This document shows, in pieces, positions 43,924 to 53,011 of a stretch of DNA of 64,000 bases. The notes under the pieces are model-generated. The model ran no database searches. It saw only the letters and a list, made by a program, of their open reading frames with translations, and had not been told where the DNA came from. Position 1 is the stretch's first letter. The number at the start of each line of letters is the position of its first letter. Position numbers and translations under genes: made by a program. Source of the stretch: Viridibacterium sp047600765. GTDB lineage: Bacteria > Pseudomonadota > Gammaproteobacteria > Burkholderiales > Rhodocyclaceae. The stretch spans positions 1,302,001 to 1,366,000 of the forward strand of contig JASGKF010000001.1 of NCBI GenBank assembly GCA_047600765.1, in the 5' to 3' direction.

Positions 43924-44697
43924 TTACTTCTTGAGCGCCACCTTATCGGTCGCCTCTGCAATCAAACGCTCCAGCTCTGCAGGCGGTGCATAGCCACCCA
44001 AGCGGCTGCCATCCACAAAGAACATCGTCGGGGTGCCGTTGATGCGGAAGCGCTTCTGCAGGTCCATGTTCTTCGCAATCGGCGTGTCGCAAGCCTTGCT
44101 ACCACCCACCGGCATCTTGTTGTCGACCATCCAGTCGTTCCAGGCCTTGGCACGGTCGGGCGCGCACCAGATCGCCTTCGACTTTTCAGCCGAATCCCCA
44201 TTGGGCGACAAAATGGGAATGAGGAACGTGTAGATCGTGGCGTCCTTGATGCTCACGAGTTCGCGAGCCAGCTTCTTGCAGTACGAGCAGTTGGGGTCTT
44301 CGAAGGTCACCAGCACGCGCTTGCCATTGCCCTTGACCTGCTTGATCGCATTGGCCAGCGGCAGATCGGTGAAGTTGATCTGCGAGAGTTCCTTTAGGCG
44401 ATCGGCCGTCACGTTGCGCTTGGCCTTGATATCGACCAGCGAACCGGAGATCAGGAAGCCGCCATTCGGCTCGACGTAGAGGATGTCGCCATTGGTCAGC
44501 ACGACTTCGTAGAAATTGCCGTAGCTGGTCTTGGTCACCGAATCGATGATGTCAGGATTGCTGACCACCTGTTCCACGGCCTTGCGGATTTCCTGCTCCT
44601 GGGGCGTCAGCGGCTTCTTCGTGTCCGCCATGGCTGCCGGCATGCTCACCGCTACGCTGATTGCTGCGAGCAGTGCCCGCCAAGTCTTGCTGTTCAC
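43924..44697 (-). CDS. dsbC: DsbC-like thiol:disulfide isomerase
   Basis: A 257-aa periplasmic protein that rearranges wrong disulfides. It has a signal peptide (about 1-24, ending AAMA) and an N-terminal dimerisation domain (about 30-100, with ILYVEPNGGFLISGSLVDI). The thioredoxin domain has an active site C137-S-Y-C140 and a cis-Pro region NGTPTMFF. Start: GTG at 44697 with GGAG 6 bp upstream; an ATG further upstream has no signal peptide next to it. Confidence 0.92.
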   Translation of the reverse strand: MNSKTWRALLAAISVAVSMPAAMADTKKPLTPQEQEIRKAVEQVVSNPDIIDSVTKTSYGNFYEVVLTNGDILYVEPNGGFLISGSLVDIKAKRNVTADRLKELSQINFTDLPLANAIKQVKGNGKRVLVTFEDPNCSYCKKLARELVSIKDATIYTFLIPILSPNGDSAEKSKAIWCAPDRAKAWNDWMVDNKMPVGGSKACDTPIAKNMDLQKRFRINGTPTMFFVDGSRLGGYAPPAELERLIAEATDKVALKK

Positions 44698-44726
44698 TCT
44701 GTTCTCCAGTTCTTGTTCAAATCCGA

Positions 44727-45899
44727 CTACAGAAGGCCTGCAGCGTAACGCGTCATCGCTGCACGCACAAAAGGCAGTCTGCCTGTGAGGCTCATGCCTG
44801 CGTTGCGCAACCACGCCAGGGGCGCCGATTGCGAACCAAACAACTGATGCAGGCCGTGCGTCACACCCTGCAGCATTGCCACTTCTTCCACTCTTGCCCG
44901 TTCGTATTGCCGCAGAACGGACAGCTCACCACAATCCCTGAACGCAGGCAGGGCCAGCAGTCTGGCGGCCAGCACCTGCGCATCCTGGAAACCCAGGTTG
45001 ATGCCATGTCCCGACAGCGGATGGATGGCATGCGCCGCATCACCGATCAACGCCACACGCGGCGCCACCACCTCGGGCACCCGCATCAGCCGCAGCGGGA
45101 ATGCGGCAGCCGGTGCCAGCAGTTCCAGCTTGCCCAGCACGCCTTCCGACGCTTCCGACACCTTGTCGGCCAGCGCTTCGGCGCTCAATGCCAGCAAGGC
45201 TTCCGCATGTGCCTGGGGCGTTGACCAGACAATCGACACAAGGTTTCCGGGCAAGGGCAAACAGGCCAGCACACCGTCAGCACGGAACCACTGGCTGGCC
45301 GTCGCAGCGTGATGGCGCTCGCACGCAAAATTGGCCACCAGACCCATGTCGGCGTAGGGCTGCATCTCGGCAGCCAGCCCTGCCTGCTGGCGCACCCAGG
45401 AATTCACGCCGTCTGCCCCCACCACCAGTGCCGCACGCAGGCGCTGCCCGTTGGCAAGACTCAGCGTGGCGCCTGCTGCGCCAACCTCGAGCGACTGCGG
45501 CTCGGCCGGCGTCACGACGGTGATGTTCGGCTGGCGTCTTGCGGTCTGCCACAACTCATCGCCCAGCCGGCCGCCTTCAACAATCCAGGCCAGCGCATCG
45601 AGCCCCGCTTCGTAGGCCGAAAAACCCAGCTGGCCACGCCCTGCACCTGCCGCATCGCCATACACCGCCATGCGTTCGACGCGCTGCACGCGCGCCGCAT
45701 CGAGGTGCTGCCACACGCCGCACTGCTGCAGGAAGCCGACATTGGCGGGGCTGACCGCGTAGATGCGCGCATCCCAACCGGCAGACACGGCTGGCGCCGC
45801 GCGATCCAGCAAGGCGATGCGCAAACGGCTGCCGCGCAGGGCGCAGGCCAGACTGGCTCCCGCCAGACCACCACCAACAATCAACAGGTCGAAATCCAT
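44727..45899 (-). CDS. UbiH/UbiF-family FAD monooxygenase
   Basis: A 390-aa flavoprotein hydroxylase of the ubiquinone biosynthesis family. The FAD fingerprint is DLLIVGGGLAGASLACAL, the mid motif DARIYAVSPAN is the UbiH/F/I hallmark, and GDAAHAIHPLSGHGINLGFQDA is the second FAD-binding motif. Which ring carbon it hydroxylates is uncertain. The start at 45899 begins at the flavin fold; the start is 30 bp upstream of the dsbC-like gene's orientation partner, with both genes on the minus strand 29 bp apart. Confidence 0.88.
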   Translation of the reverse strand: MDFDLLIVGGGLAGASLACALRGSRLRIALLDRAAPAVSAGWDARIYAVSPANVGFLQQCGVWQHLDAARVQRVERMAVYGDAAGAGRGQLGFSAYEAGLDALAWIVEGGRLGDELWQTARRQPNITVVTPAEPQSLEVGAAGATLSLANGQRLRAALVVGADGVNSWVRQQAGLAAEMQPYADMGLVANFACERHHAATASQWFRADGVLACLPLPGNLVSIVWSTPQAHAEALLALSAEALADKVSEASEGVLGKLELLAPAAAFPLRLMRVPEVVAPRVALIGDAAHAIHPLSGHGINLGFQDAQVLAARLLALPAFRDCGELSVLRQYERARVEEVAMLQGVTHGLHQLFGSQSAPLAWLRNAGMSLTGRLPFVRAAMTRYAAGLL

Positions 45900-46178
45900 G
45901 AGGTATTGCAGAGCGTATTGCGGGGAGAAACGGCTCGCGCGAAGCCGCGCCGGATCCCGAAGGCGAGCGATTGTGCAGTATGCCCGCGGCAACGTCATGC
46001 TGCGGTAGCAGAATGCCTGTCAACGATTCTTACAGTGGGTCTGTGGCGACGCACAAACAAGCGCATTTCGCGTAAACACATCAAGCACTTGAGCCCATCG
46101 GCCCGATGCTTGCTTGAAGCCACCCAACCCTTGTGCCGTCCCGCGTGGAAGGCACCCCGAAGCTTGGAGATTTGTCCG

Positions 46179-47180
46179 ATGAAGTTCCGTTCCCTCATTC
46201 TGGCCGCAGCACTGGCCTGCGGCAGTGGTGGCGTGTTTGCCTCCAGCGCCTTCAACCTTGGCGTTGCTGACAACTTCAGCGCCTTCGTGTTCGGCAACAT
46301 GACCGTCACCGGCTCGACCGACGCCGAGCACTCCGTCGCCGTGCAGGGCAACCTGACCGCCACCTCCGGCGCCTGGACGGCAGCCCAGGGCGGCGCCACC
46401 TACTCCAGCGGTGGCAAGGAATGGGCACTGGTAGTCGGCGGCAACGTCAACTGGACCAGCGGCTCGGTGACCGACAAGACCGAATCGATCTACGTCGGCG
46501 GCACCATGACCACGGGCAGCGCCTACGACCCCACCCTCGGCCCGGTGCAAAAGGGCGGCACCTCGCCGGTCAACTTCGCAGCAGTCAAGGCCCAGCTGGT
46601 TGCTGAAAACGCAGCCCTGCTCGGCAAGGCCGCCACCGGCACCACGCTGTATGGCAACAACACCGCCACCGGCGGCAAGGCCGGCGGTTCGGCCAGCACG
46701 CTGTACCTGCAGGGCAGCGGTGGCGCCGTCGAGTATTTCACCATCGACAGCAGCCGCCTGACCGGCAACCTCTTCAGCGAGTTCAACCTCACCGGTGTCG
46801 CAGCTGGCTCGACCATCGTCCTCAACATCACGGGTTCGGCCACCGACATCGCGCTGGGCAACATGAACAGCCTGCTCGGTTTCTCGGGTCACCAGACCCT
46901 GCTCAACTTCGCCAGCAACGTCAGCAAGCTGACGCTGGGCAGCCTCAATGCCGACGCCGCCGTGCTGGCCTACAACGCCGACATCACGACGACCTGGGGC
47001 AACGAGAACGGCACCATCATCGCCAAGAGCTACACCGGCGCTGCGCAGCTCAACGGCGGCCACTACGGCTCGTCGTCTTCGGCTGCATCGTCCTCCAGCT
47101 CCAGCAAGGTGCCGGAACCGGGCACGCTGGCACTGGCCGGTCTGGCCATGGCGCTCATCGCACGCCGTCGCCGCGCCTGA
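46179..47180 (+). CDS. Choice-of-anchor A family PEP-CTERM exoprotein
   Basis: A 333-aa secreted protein. A signal peptide (about 1-21) is followed by the choice-of-anchor A domain (about 24-290: FNLGVADNFSAFVFGNMT, VAVQGNLTA, GGNVNW, FTIDSSRL, VLNITGSA). A Ser-rich spacer (about 297-308) leads to the PEP-CTERM tail, VPEPGTLALAGLAMALIARRRR. The tail directs sorting by exosortase, an Rhodocyclales-typical exopolysaccharide-linked system; exosortase genes are not in this window. It has its own terminator and stands alone. Confidence 0.93.
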   Translation: MKFRSLILAAALACGSGGVFASSAFNLGVADNFSAFVFGNMTVTGSTDAEHSVAVQGNLTATSGAWTAAQGGATYSSGGKEWALVVGGNVNWTSGSVTDKTESIYVGGTMTTGSAYDPTLGPVQKGGTSPVNFAAVKAQLVAENAALLGKAATGTTLYGNNTATGGKAGGSASTLYLQGSGGAVEYFTIDSSRLTGNLFSEFNLTGVAAGSTIVLNITGSATDIALGNMNSLLGFSGHQTLLNFASNVSKLTLGSLNADAAVLAYNADITTTWGNENGTIIAKSYTGAAQLNGGHYGSSSSAASSSSSSKVPEPGTLALAGLAMALIARRRRA

Positions 47181-47206
47181 ACCAGGCCGTAATAAGCGGT
47201 ATCGCA

Positions 47207-47234
47207 AGAAAGCCCCGGTCCGGGGCTTTTTTTG
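47207..47234 (+). terminator. Terminator after the PEP-CTERM gene
   Basis: AAAGCCCC (47209-47216), loop GGTCC, GGGGCTTT (47222-47229) followed by T4. Confidence 0.9.
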
Positions 47235-47283
47235 TATCCGGCCGCCGGGCACACTCGCAGCATCCCTGTTGCGAAAGCCTGTC

Positions 47284-48066
47284 ATGCCTCAAGCCTCGTC
47301 TCACGCCCCCCGCATTGCCCTCGTCACCGGCGCCAGCTCCGGCTTCGGTGAAGCCATCGCCCGCCGCCTTGCGCAGGCGGGCTGGAAAGTCATCGCCGCA
47401 GCACGTCGCGTCGATCGCCTCGAAACCCTGCGCCAAGCCTTCCCTGAGCTGATCCATGCGCTGGCACTCGACGTGCGTGACCTGCCCGCCATCGAGAAGG
47501 CGATCACCTCGCTGCCAGCAGCCTTCCGCGACATCGACCTGCTGGTCAATAACGCGGGCCTCGCACTGGGCCTCGAAGCCGCGCACGAAGCCAGCCTCGA
47601 CGACTGGCTGCGCATGATAGAAACCAACTGCCTGGGTCTCGTCGCCGTGACGCGCGCCGTGCTGCCGGGCATGGTCGAGCGCGACCGCGGGCAAGTCATC
47701 AACATCGGTTCCACCGCTGGCCAGTACCCCTACTTCGGCGGCAACGTCTATGGCGCCACCAAGGCCTTCGTCGATCAGTTCACGCTGAACCTGAAGACAG
47801 ATCTGCTGGGCACCGCTATCCGCGTCACCAACATTGCGCCGGGGCTGTCAGGCGGCAGCGAGTTTTCGCAGGTGCGCTTCCATGGCAACGAGTCGAAGGC
47901 CGCCGACGTCTACGCCGACACGACGCCGCTGAATCCTGAAGACATTGCCGACACCGTGGAATGGCTGGTCAATCGCCCGGCACACGTGAACATCAATCAC
48001 ATCTCGATGATGCCGGTGTGCCAGGCGCCCGCAGGGCTCAAGGTGAACAAGGCCGCGAAGGCCTGA
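47284..48066 (+). CDS. Short-chain dehydrogenase, YdfG-like
   Basis: A 260-aa SDR enzyme. NADP-binding TGASSGFG (about 16-23), NNAG (about 89-92), active-site Ser in INIGSTAG and the Y-x3-K pair in YGATK (about 158-162) are intact. The segment IAPGLSGGSEFSQVRF is like YdfG (3-hydroxy acid/malonic semialdehyde reductase). The physiological substrate is not certain. Convergent with the DUF815 gene. Confidence 0.88.
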   Translation: MPQASSHAPRIALVTGASSGFGEAIARRLAQAGWKVIAAARRVDRLETLRQAFPELIHALALDVRDLPAIEKAITSLPAAFRDIDLLVNNAGLALGLEAAHEASLDDWLRMIETNCLGLVAVTRAVLPGMVERDRGQVINIGSTAGQYPYFGGNVYGATKAFVDQFTLNLKTDLLGTAIRVTNIAPGLSGGSEFSQVRFHGNESKAADVYADTTPLNPEDIADTVEWLVNRPAHVNINHISMMPVCQAPAGLKVNKAAKA

Positions 48067-48075
48067 TCGGCGTAC

Positions 48076-48948
48076 TCAGGCGTCGCTGATGCGCCCCGAG
48101 TAATCGTGCGCAAACTGCCAGGCCACACGGCCGCTGCGCGAGGCGCGCATCTGCGACCACTGCAGCGCCTCGCGACGGATGCGGTCATCCCAGGCATCGA
48201 GCGAGACGCCGAACACCGTGAGCCAGTGACGCACGATCTGCAGGTAGGCCTCCTGGTCGAAGCTGTAGAAGCTCACCCACAGACCGAAGCGGTCGGACAG
48301 GGAGATCTTTTCTTCCACCGCTTCGCCCGGATGCAGCTCGGCTTCGCCGTGACGCGTCTGCAGGTTCTCTGACATGTACTCCGGCATCAGGTGACGGCGA
48401 TTGCTGGTGGCGTAGATCAGCACGTTGTCGGGCACTGCGGCGAAGCTGCCATCGAGCACACTCTTGAGCGCCTTGTAGCCGGGCTCGCCATCCTCGAAGC
48501 TGAGGTCATCGCAGAACAGGATGAAGCGCTCGGCACGCTTCCTCACGATATCCACGATGTGTGGCAGATCGATGAGGTCACTCTTGTCGACCTCGATGAC
48601 ACGCAGGCCGTCAGCGGCGTACTCGGTCAGCACTGCACGCACCAGCGAGCTCTTGCCCGTACCACGCGCGCCTGTCAGCAGCACGTTGTTGGCGCGATGA
48701 CCGCGCACGAACTGGCGCGTGTTGGCATCGACGCGCGCCTTCTGTTGATCGACGTCCTGCAGGTCGGCGAGATGGATCGGCTGCAGGTTGTGCAGCGGCT
48801 CCAGCCAGCCACGCCCCTGGTGCGTACGCCAGCGATGCGCATGCGCCGACCAGTCAGGTGCCGGCGGCGCAGGCGGCAGGATCGCCTCGAAGCGCCCCAT
48901 CAGGTGTTCGGCGCGTTGCAGCAGGCGTTCGAGATCAGCGGGATTCAT
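48076..48948 (-). CDS. DUF815 AAA-type ATPase
   Basis: A 290-aa cytoplasmic P-loop ATPase. Walker A is GARGTGKSS (about 94-102), Walker B is RFILFCDDLSFE (about 145-156), and a sensor-like YATSNRRHLMPEYM follows. The N-terminal 60 residues are helical and Pro-rich. DUF815 proteins are widespread in Beta- and Gammaproteobacteria with no settled function. The start at 48948 sits just inside a small upstream membrane ORF and overlaps it by 14 bp. Confidence 0.87.
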   Translation of the reverse strand: MNPADLERLLQRAEHLMGRFEAILPPAPPAPDWSAHAHRWRTHQGRGWLEPLHNLQPIHLADLQDVDQQKARVDANTRQFVRGHRANNVLLTGARGTGKSSLVRAVLTEYAADGLRVIEVDKSDLIDLPHIVDIVRKRAERFILFCDDLSFEDGEPGYKALKSVLDGSFAAVPDNVLIYATSNRRHLMPEYMSENLQTRHGEAELHPGEAVEEKISLSDRFGLWVSFYSFDQEAYLQIVRHWLTVFGVSLDAWDDRIRREALQWSQMRASRSGRVAWQFAHDYSGRISDA

Positions 48949-49087
48949 CGCGCTTCTCCGTTGCAGCAGGTGCGCGATCAGCGTCCGGCTTCTTGTTCCT
49001 CGGCCATGTCGCAAGAACGATGATGACCAGAAGACTCAAGGCCACTCCGGCTTCGACAAACAGGATCCAGGAACCGCTTTCAAGCAT
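48935..49087 (-). CDS. Small single-pass membrane protein (50 aa)
   Basis: MLESGSWILFVEAG opens a protein with one hydrophobic helix (about 15-28, rich in Val, Leu, Ile), then WPRNKK and a charged soluble tail (DADRAPAATEKRDESR). It overlaps the DUF815 start by 14 bp, which suggests coupling. Its start has no clear ribosome binding site, so it is only moderately supported. Confidence 0.45.
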   Translation of the reverse strand: MLESGSWILFVEAGVALSLLVIIVLATWPRNKKPDADRAPAATEKRDESR

Positions 49088-49538
49088 GGCGCACTCGCTT
49101 ACTCACTGCACAAAGGCGCGAGTATAGGCCTTGCCTCAGCGCCTGCGGGTTTCCGGTCACAACAACAAAGTCGCAAGAAATTGCGACAAGTGTCAGCAGT
49201 GTCGCCGTATGTCTGCGACCGATGTGCCACCACATCGCGCGACACACTCGCTCTCACAAAGCGCATGCACGGGGCCCGTAGACCCGCATGGCATCTCGCT
49301 TCCCGTCCGCAGCGAAAAACTGCTGACACAAGCGGCCACTGAAAACCCTGCGGTACTTGGCATAAACCATAACTGTTCAACCAGAAGAACGGGTGCTAGG
49401 GTCTCGCGCGCTGCATTCCATAACCATAAATGCATCTACAGGGTCTGCATGCTTCATGCGGCGTTCGTCATCACATGAACGTCACGAAACAGCTTCGCAC
49501 TTTCCATTGAATGCCCATTCAAGAATCAAGGAGAAATC
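49088..49538. other. Intergenic region before the family-5 binding protein
   Basis: 451 bp. No gene was found. The part nearest 49539 ends with a good ribosome binding site (AAGGAGAAATC before ATG). A CATAAACCATAACTG stretch around 49360-49375 could belong to a promoter. No terminator or riboswitch was recognised. Confidence 0.4.
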
Positions 49539-51467
49539 ATGCGTTTCACGCTGGACAAAAAGGACAGGAAAGTCCTGCACTGGGGGGCCACGTGTCTGGG
49601 ACTGCTGGTACTGAGCCACTCCGCTGCCGCCTTCAACGAAGCTCCCGAACTCGCCGCTGAAGTCAAAGCCGGCAAGCTGCCTCCGGTGGCCAAGCGCCTG
49701 CCTGCGCAACCTGAAGTCATCAAGCCCGTGCATCACGTTGGCGCTTACGGCGGCGTGCTGCGTTCGGCCTTGCGTGGCAACGGCGACGGCAACGCCATCC
49801 TGCGCTTCATCAGCCCGCAAGGCCTCGTGCGCTGGGACAAGGACTTCGCCAACGTCGAGCCCAATCTCGCTGAAAGCTGGAGCGTCAACACCGACGCAAC
49901 CGAATTCACCTTCAAGCTGCGCAGCGGCATGAAGTGGTCGGACGGCGCGCCTTTCACGATCGAAGACATCCTCTTCGCCGTCAACGATCTGGTCGGCAAC
50001 CCGCAGTTCTTCCCGTCCGCTCCGAGCCGATACACCACAGAAGGCAAATTCGTTAAGGTCGAAAAAGTCGACGACAACACGGTGCGTTTCAAATTCACCA
50101 AGTCCTATCGCACCTTCACGGAAGAACTCTCCACGCCGCTGGGTCAGCATCCTGTGATGTATCCCAAGCACTACTGCCAGAAGTTCCACCCCAAGTACAA
50201 CACCAAGATCGATGAAGACATCAAGGCCGCACGCGTCGCCGACTGGCCCGCACTGATGCGCCTGAAGTGCGGCGATCTCGAAGTCGTGACGCGCTGGGGC
50301 AATCCTGAAAAACCCACCATGGATCCGTGGGTGATCGCAGAGCCCTACAACGGTGGTGCCACGCGCGTGCTGATGCGTCGCAACCCCTACTTCTGGCAGG
50401 TCGACACGGCAGGTAACCAGCTGCCCTACATCGACAAGCTCGAGTTCAAGGTGATCTCGGATATCGAGACCATCATGCTCGCAGTGATCAACGGCCAGAT
50501 CGACATGCAGATCCGCCACATCTACAACACGCAGAACCTGCCCCTGCTGACCGACAACGCCGCCAAGGGCAAGTACAAGATGTTGCTGCTGCCGGACATC
50601 AACGCCACCGGCACGGCCGTGTTCATCAACCAGTCGACGAAGAACGAAAAGCTGCGCGCCCTGTTCCGCAACAAGGACTTCCGCGTTGCACTGTCGCTGG
50701 GCATGGACCGCAAGGAGATCAACGACATCGTCTTCCTTGGTCAAGGCGAGCCCTGGCAGATCGGGCCGGCACGCGCCAACAAGTTCTACAACGAAAAGCT
50801 GGCCAAGCAGTACACGAACTACGACCCCAAGGCGGCCAACGACCTCCTCGACAAGATGGGCTTCACCCAGCGCGACAAGGATGGCTTCCGCCAGTACCCC
50901 GGCGGCGGCAAGATCAGCATGGGCGTCATCGTGAGTCTTGCTTCGCAATACCAGATCGACTTGCTCGAACTGCTGCGCAAGCAATACGCCAAGATCGGTC
51001 TCGACCTGCAGATCCAGTCGTCCGAGCGCACGCTCTACTACGACCGCGCCAACGCCAATGACTACGACCTCAGCGTCGACAGCCTCGCTGGTGGCTACGA
51101 CCCCACGCAGAACCCGCGTGGCTTCCTCGCCATCCACCCGCAGGAATCGCGCCAGAGCCTGCTGTGGGTCAAGTGGTACGAAAGCGGTGGCAAGCAAGGC
51201 GAAGAACCGCCGGCCAGCATGAAGAAGCGCCTGCAGCTCTACGATCAGTGGAAGGACGCCAAGACCGAGAAGGAAGCGGACGCCCTGTTCCGCCAGATCC
51301 TCGCCATTGCCGCCGACGAGCTTGAAGTGCTGGGCACCGTTTCCCCGCCCAAGGCCAACGGCATCCGCAGTGCACGCCTGCAGAACGTTTATGAAAAGAT
51401 GCCCTGGGGCTGGACCTACCCGACACCGGGCCCGTCCCTGCTGCAGCAGTACTACTTCACCAAGTAA
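49539..51467 (+). CDS. Extracellular solute-binding protein, family 5 (peptide type)
   Basis: A 642-aa periplasmic binding protein. Residues about 14-31 form the signal peptide (ending SAAA). The family-5 fold shows FKLRSGMKWSDGAPFTIEDILFAVNDL (about 125-150), the RRNPYFWQVDTAGNQLPYID segment and FRNKDFRVALSLGMDRKEIND. Family members bind oligopeptides or other large solutes for ABC importers. No permease or ATPase gene is adjacent. The C-terminus PTPGPSLLQQYYFTK recurs nearly unchanged in the paralogue at 53.9-55.8 kb. Confidence 0.9.
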   Translation: MRFTLDKKDRKVLHWGATCLGLLVLSHSAAAFNEAPELAAEVKAGKLPPVAKRLPAQPEVIKPVHHVGAYGGVLRSALRGNGDGNAILRFISPQGLVRWDKDFANVEPNLAESWSVNTDATEFTFKLRSGMKWSDGAPFTIEDILFAVNDLVGNPQFFPSAPSRYTTEGKFVKVEKVDDNTVRFKFTKSYRTFTEELSTPLGQHPVMYPKHYCQKFHPKYNTKIDEDIKAARVADWPALMRLKCGDLEVVTRWGNPEKPTMDPWVIAEPYNGGATRVLMRRNPYFWQVDTAGNQLPYIDKLEFKVISDIETIMLAVINGQIDMQIRHIYNTQNLPLLTDNAAKGKYKMLLLPDINATGTAVFINQSTKNEKLRALFRNKDFRVALSLGMDRKEINDIVFLGQGEPWQIGPARANKFYNEKLAKQYTNYDPKAANDLLDKMGFTQRDKDGFRQYPGGGKISMGVIVSLASQYQIDLLELLRKQYAKIGLDLQIQSSERTLYYDRANANDYDLSVDSLAGGYDPTQNPRGFLAIHPQESRQSLLWVKWYESGGKQGEEPPASMKKRLQLYDQWKDAKTEKEADALFRQILAIAADELEVLGTVSPPKANGIRSARLQNVYEKMPWGWTYPTPGPSLLQQYYFTK

Positions 51468-51479
51468 GCCTTGAACCGC

Positions 51480-51507
51480 GACGGCGTGCCTTGCCGGGCA
51501 CGCCGTC
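51480..51507. other. Perfect hairpin without a T-run downstream of the binding-protein gene
   Basis: GACGGCGTGCC (51480-51490) and GGCACGCCGTC (51497-51507) with a 6-nt loop. The hairpin lies between the binding protein and mltA. No T-run follows, so it may act as an mRNA-stabilising hairpin or a weak terminator. Confidence 0.5.
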
Positions 51508-51604
51508 CGGCGCACCCGGTCGCAAGCCTCTTTTCACGACGCGCCCCAGCGTCGACAATGCGGGACTCCTGAAGCCCAGCCTTCAGCCCCTGGCCCCGCA
51601 CGAC

Positions 51605-52939
51605 ATGCACACCCCGCTCCGCTTCACCCCTGCTGCCCACGCGCTTGCACTCGGCACGCTACTGATCGGCCTCGCCGCCTGCAGCACCACCCCCACGGTC
51701 AGCCCCCCCTCGGCCCCTGCACCTGTCGTCGCAAGCGTCGCGACGCCCGCCGTCCCGGCCCCCGTGGCATCTGCCCCCGCGGCAGAGAGCAGTGCTCCGT
51801 CGGCCAACCCGGCACTCGCCTGCCCGCCGCCGACCGCCGCTCCCGTCTGTCAGCCTGAGCCGCCGAAGCCGCCGCCCGCGGCCCCCTGGCGCGCCGCCGA
51901 GTGGGACGCCCTGCCCGGCTGGCAAAGCGACGACCTCGCACAAACCTGGCCCGCGCTGCTGAGCAGTTGCCGAGTGCTCAAGGGAGACATGCAGAAGGCA
52001 TGGGGCGCGACCTGCGCCGCCGCGGCACAGTTGGGCGCCACGGCCAGCACTGCGAGCATCCGCGACTTCCTGCAGACCCAGCTGGCTCCCTGGCAACTCA
52101 TCAATGCCGACGCCAGCGAGACCGGCCTCATCACCGGCTACTACGAACCATTGATCCGCGGCAGCCGCAGCGCGACCGCGAAGTACGCCACGCCCGTGCT
52201 GGGCGTGCCCGAAGACCTCATCGTCGTCAACCTCGGCGAGCTCTACCCCGAGCTCAAGAACATGCGCCTGCGTGGCCGCATCGAAGGCCGCAAGCTGGTG
52301 CCCTACTGGACCAGCGCCGAACTCGATGCCAAGACCGGCATGCTGCCGGCGAAGACCCTGCTGTGGACCGACGATCTCGTCGAGTACGTCTTCCTGCAGA
52401 TCCAGGGCTCGGGCCAGGTGCAGCTCGAAGACGGCAGCCGCGTGCGCATCGCCTACGCCGACCAGAACGGCCACCCCTTCAAGTCGATTGCGCGCTGGCT
52501 CATCAACCAGGGCGAGCTCACCATCGACAAGGCCAGCATGCAGGGCATCCAGGCCTGGGCACGCAACAACCCCAAGCGCATTCCTGAACTGATCGCCGCC
52601 AACCCCAGCTACGTCTTCTTCCGCGAAGAAACCACCAATGGTGAAGGCCCCAAGGGCGCGCAGGGACTGCCGCTGACCGCCGGCCGCTCCATCGCCGTCG
52701 ACCCGCGCAGCATCTCCATGGGCACGCCGGTCTTCCTCGCCTTCAACACCATGGACGGCAAACCCGTGCAGCGCCTGATGCTGGCGCAGGACACTGGCGG
52801 CGCGATCCGTGGCCGCGTGCGGGCCGACTTCTACTGGGGCTTCGGTGCCGACGCTGGTGCCATCGCCGGCCGCATGCGCCAGCAAGGCCGCATGTGGGTG
52901 CTGTGGCCGCGCGGCAGCCAGCCGCCTGCCATCCCCTGA
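51605..52939 (+). CDS. mltA: Membrane-bound lytic murein transglycosylase A
   Basis: A 444-aa outer-membrane lipoprotein that cleaves peptidoglycan between MurNAc and GlcNAc. Lipobox LAAC with C26 as lipid site, then an Ala/Pro-rich linker to about residue 100. The MltA domain follows (TGYYEPLIRGSR, FLQIQGSGQV, WLINQGE). The C-terminal 3D domain has DPRSISMGTPVFL and AQDTGGAIRGRVRADFYWG with the conserved catalytic Asp. Longer than E. coli MltA (365 aa) mainly through the Pro-Ala linker. Confidence 0.94.
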   Translation: MHTPLRFTPAAHALALGTLLIGLAACSTTPTVSPPSAPAPVVASVATPAVPAPVASAPAAESSAPSANPALACPPPTAAPVCQPEPPKPPPAAPWRAAEWDALPGWQSDDLAQTWPALLSSCRVLKGDMQKAWGATCAAAAQLGATASTASIRDFLQTQLAPWQLINADASETGLITGYYEPLIRGSRSATAKYATPVLGVPEDLIVVNLGELYPELKNMRLRGRIEGRKLVPYWTSAELDAKTGMLPAKTLLWTDDLVEYVFLQIQGSGQVQLEDGSRVRIAYADQNGHPFKSIARWLINQGELTIDKASMQGIQAWARNNPKRIPELIAANPSYVFFREETTNGEGPKGAQGLPLTAGRSIAVDPRSISMGTPVFLAFNTMDGKPVQRLMLAQDTGGAIRGRVRADFYWGFGADAGAIAGRMRQQGRMWVLWPRGSQPPAIP

Positions 52940-53011
52940 TGATGCGGATTGCAATCAAGCCGGATGTGTAGCGATTGCTAGCATGAAAGCATTTTCCCGT
53001 TAGGAGAAGTC

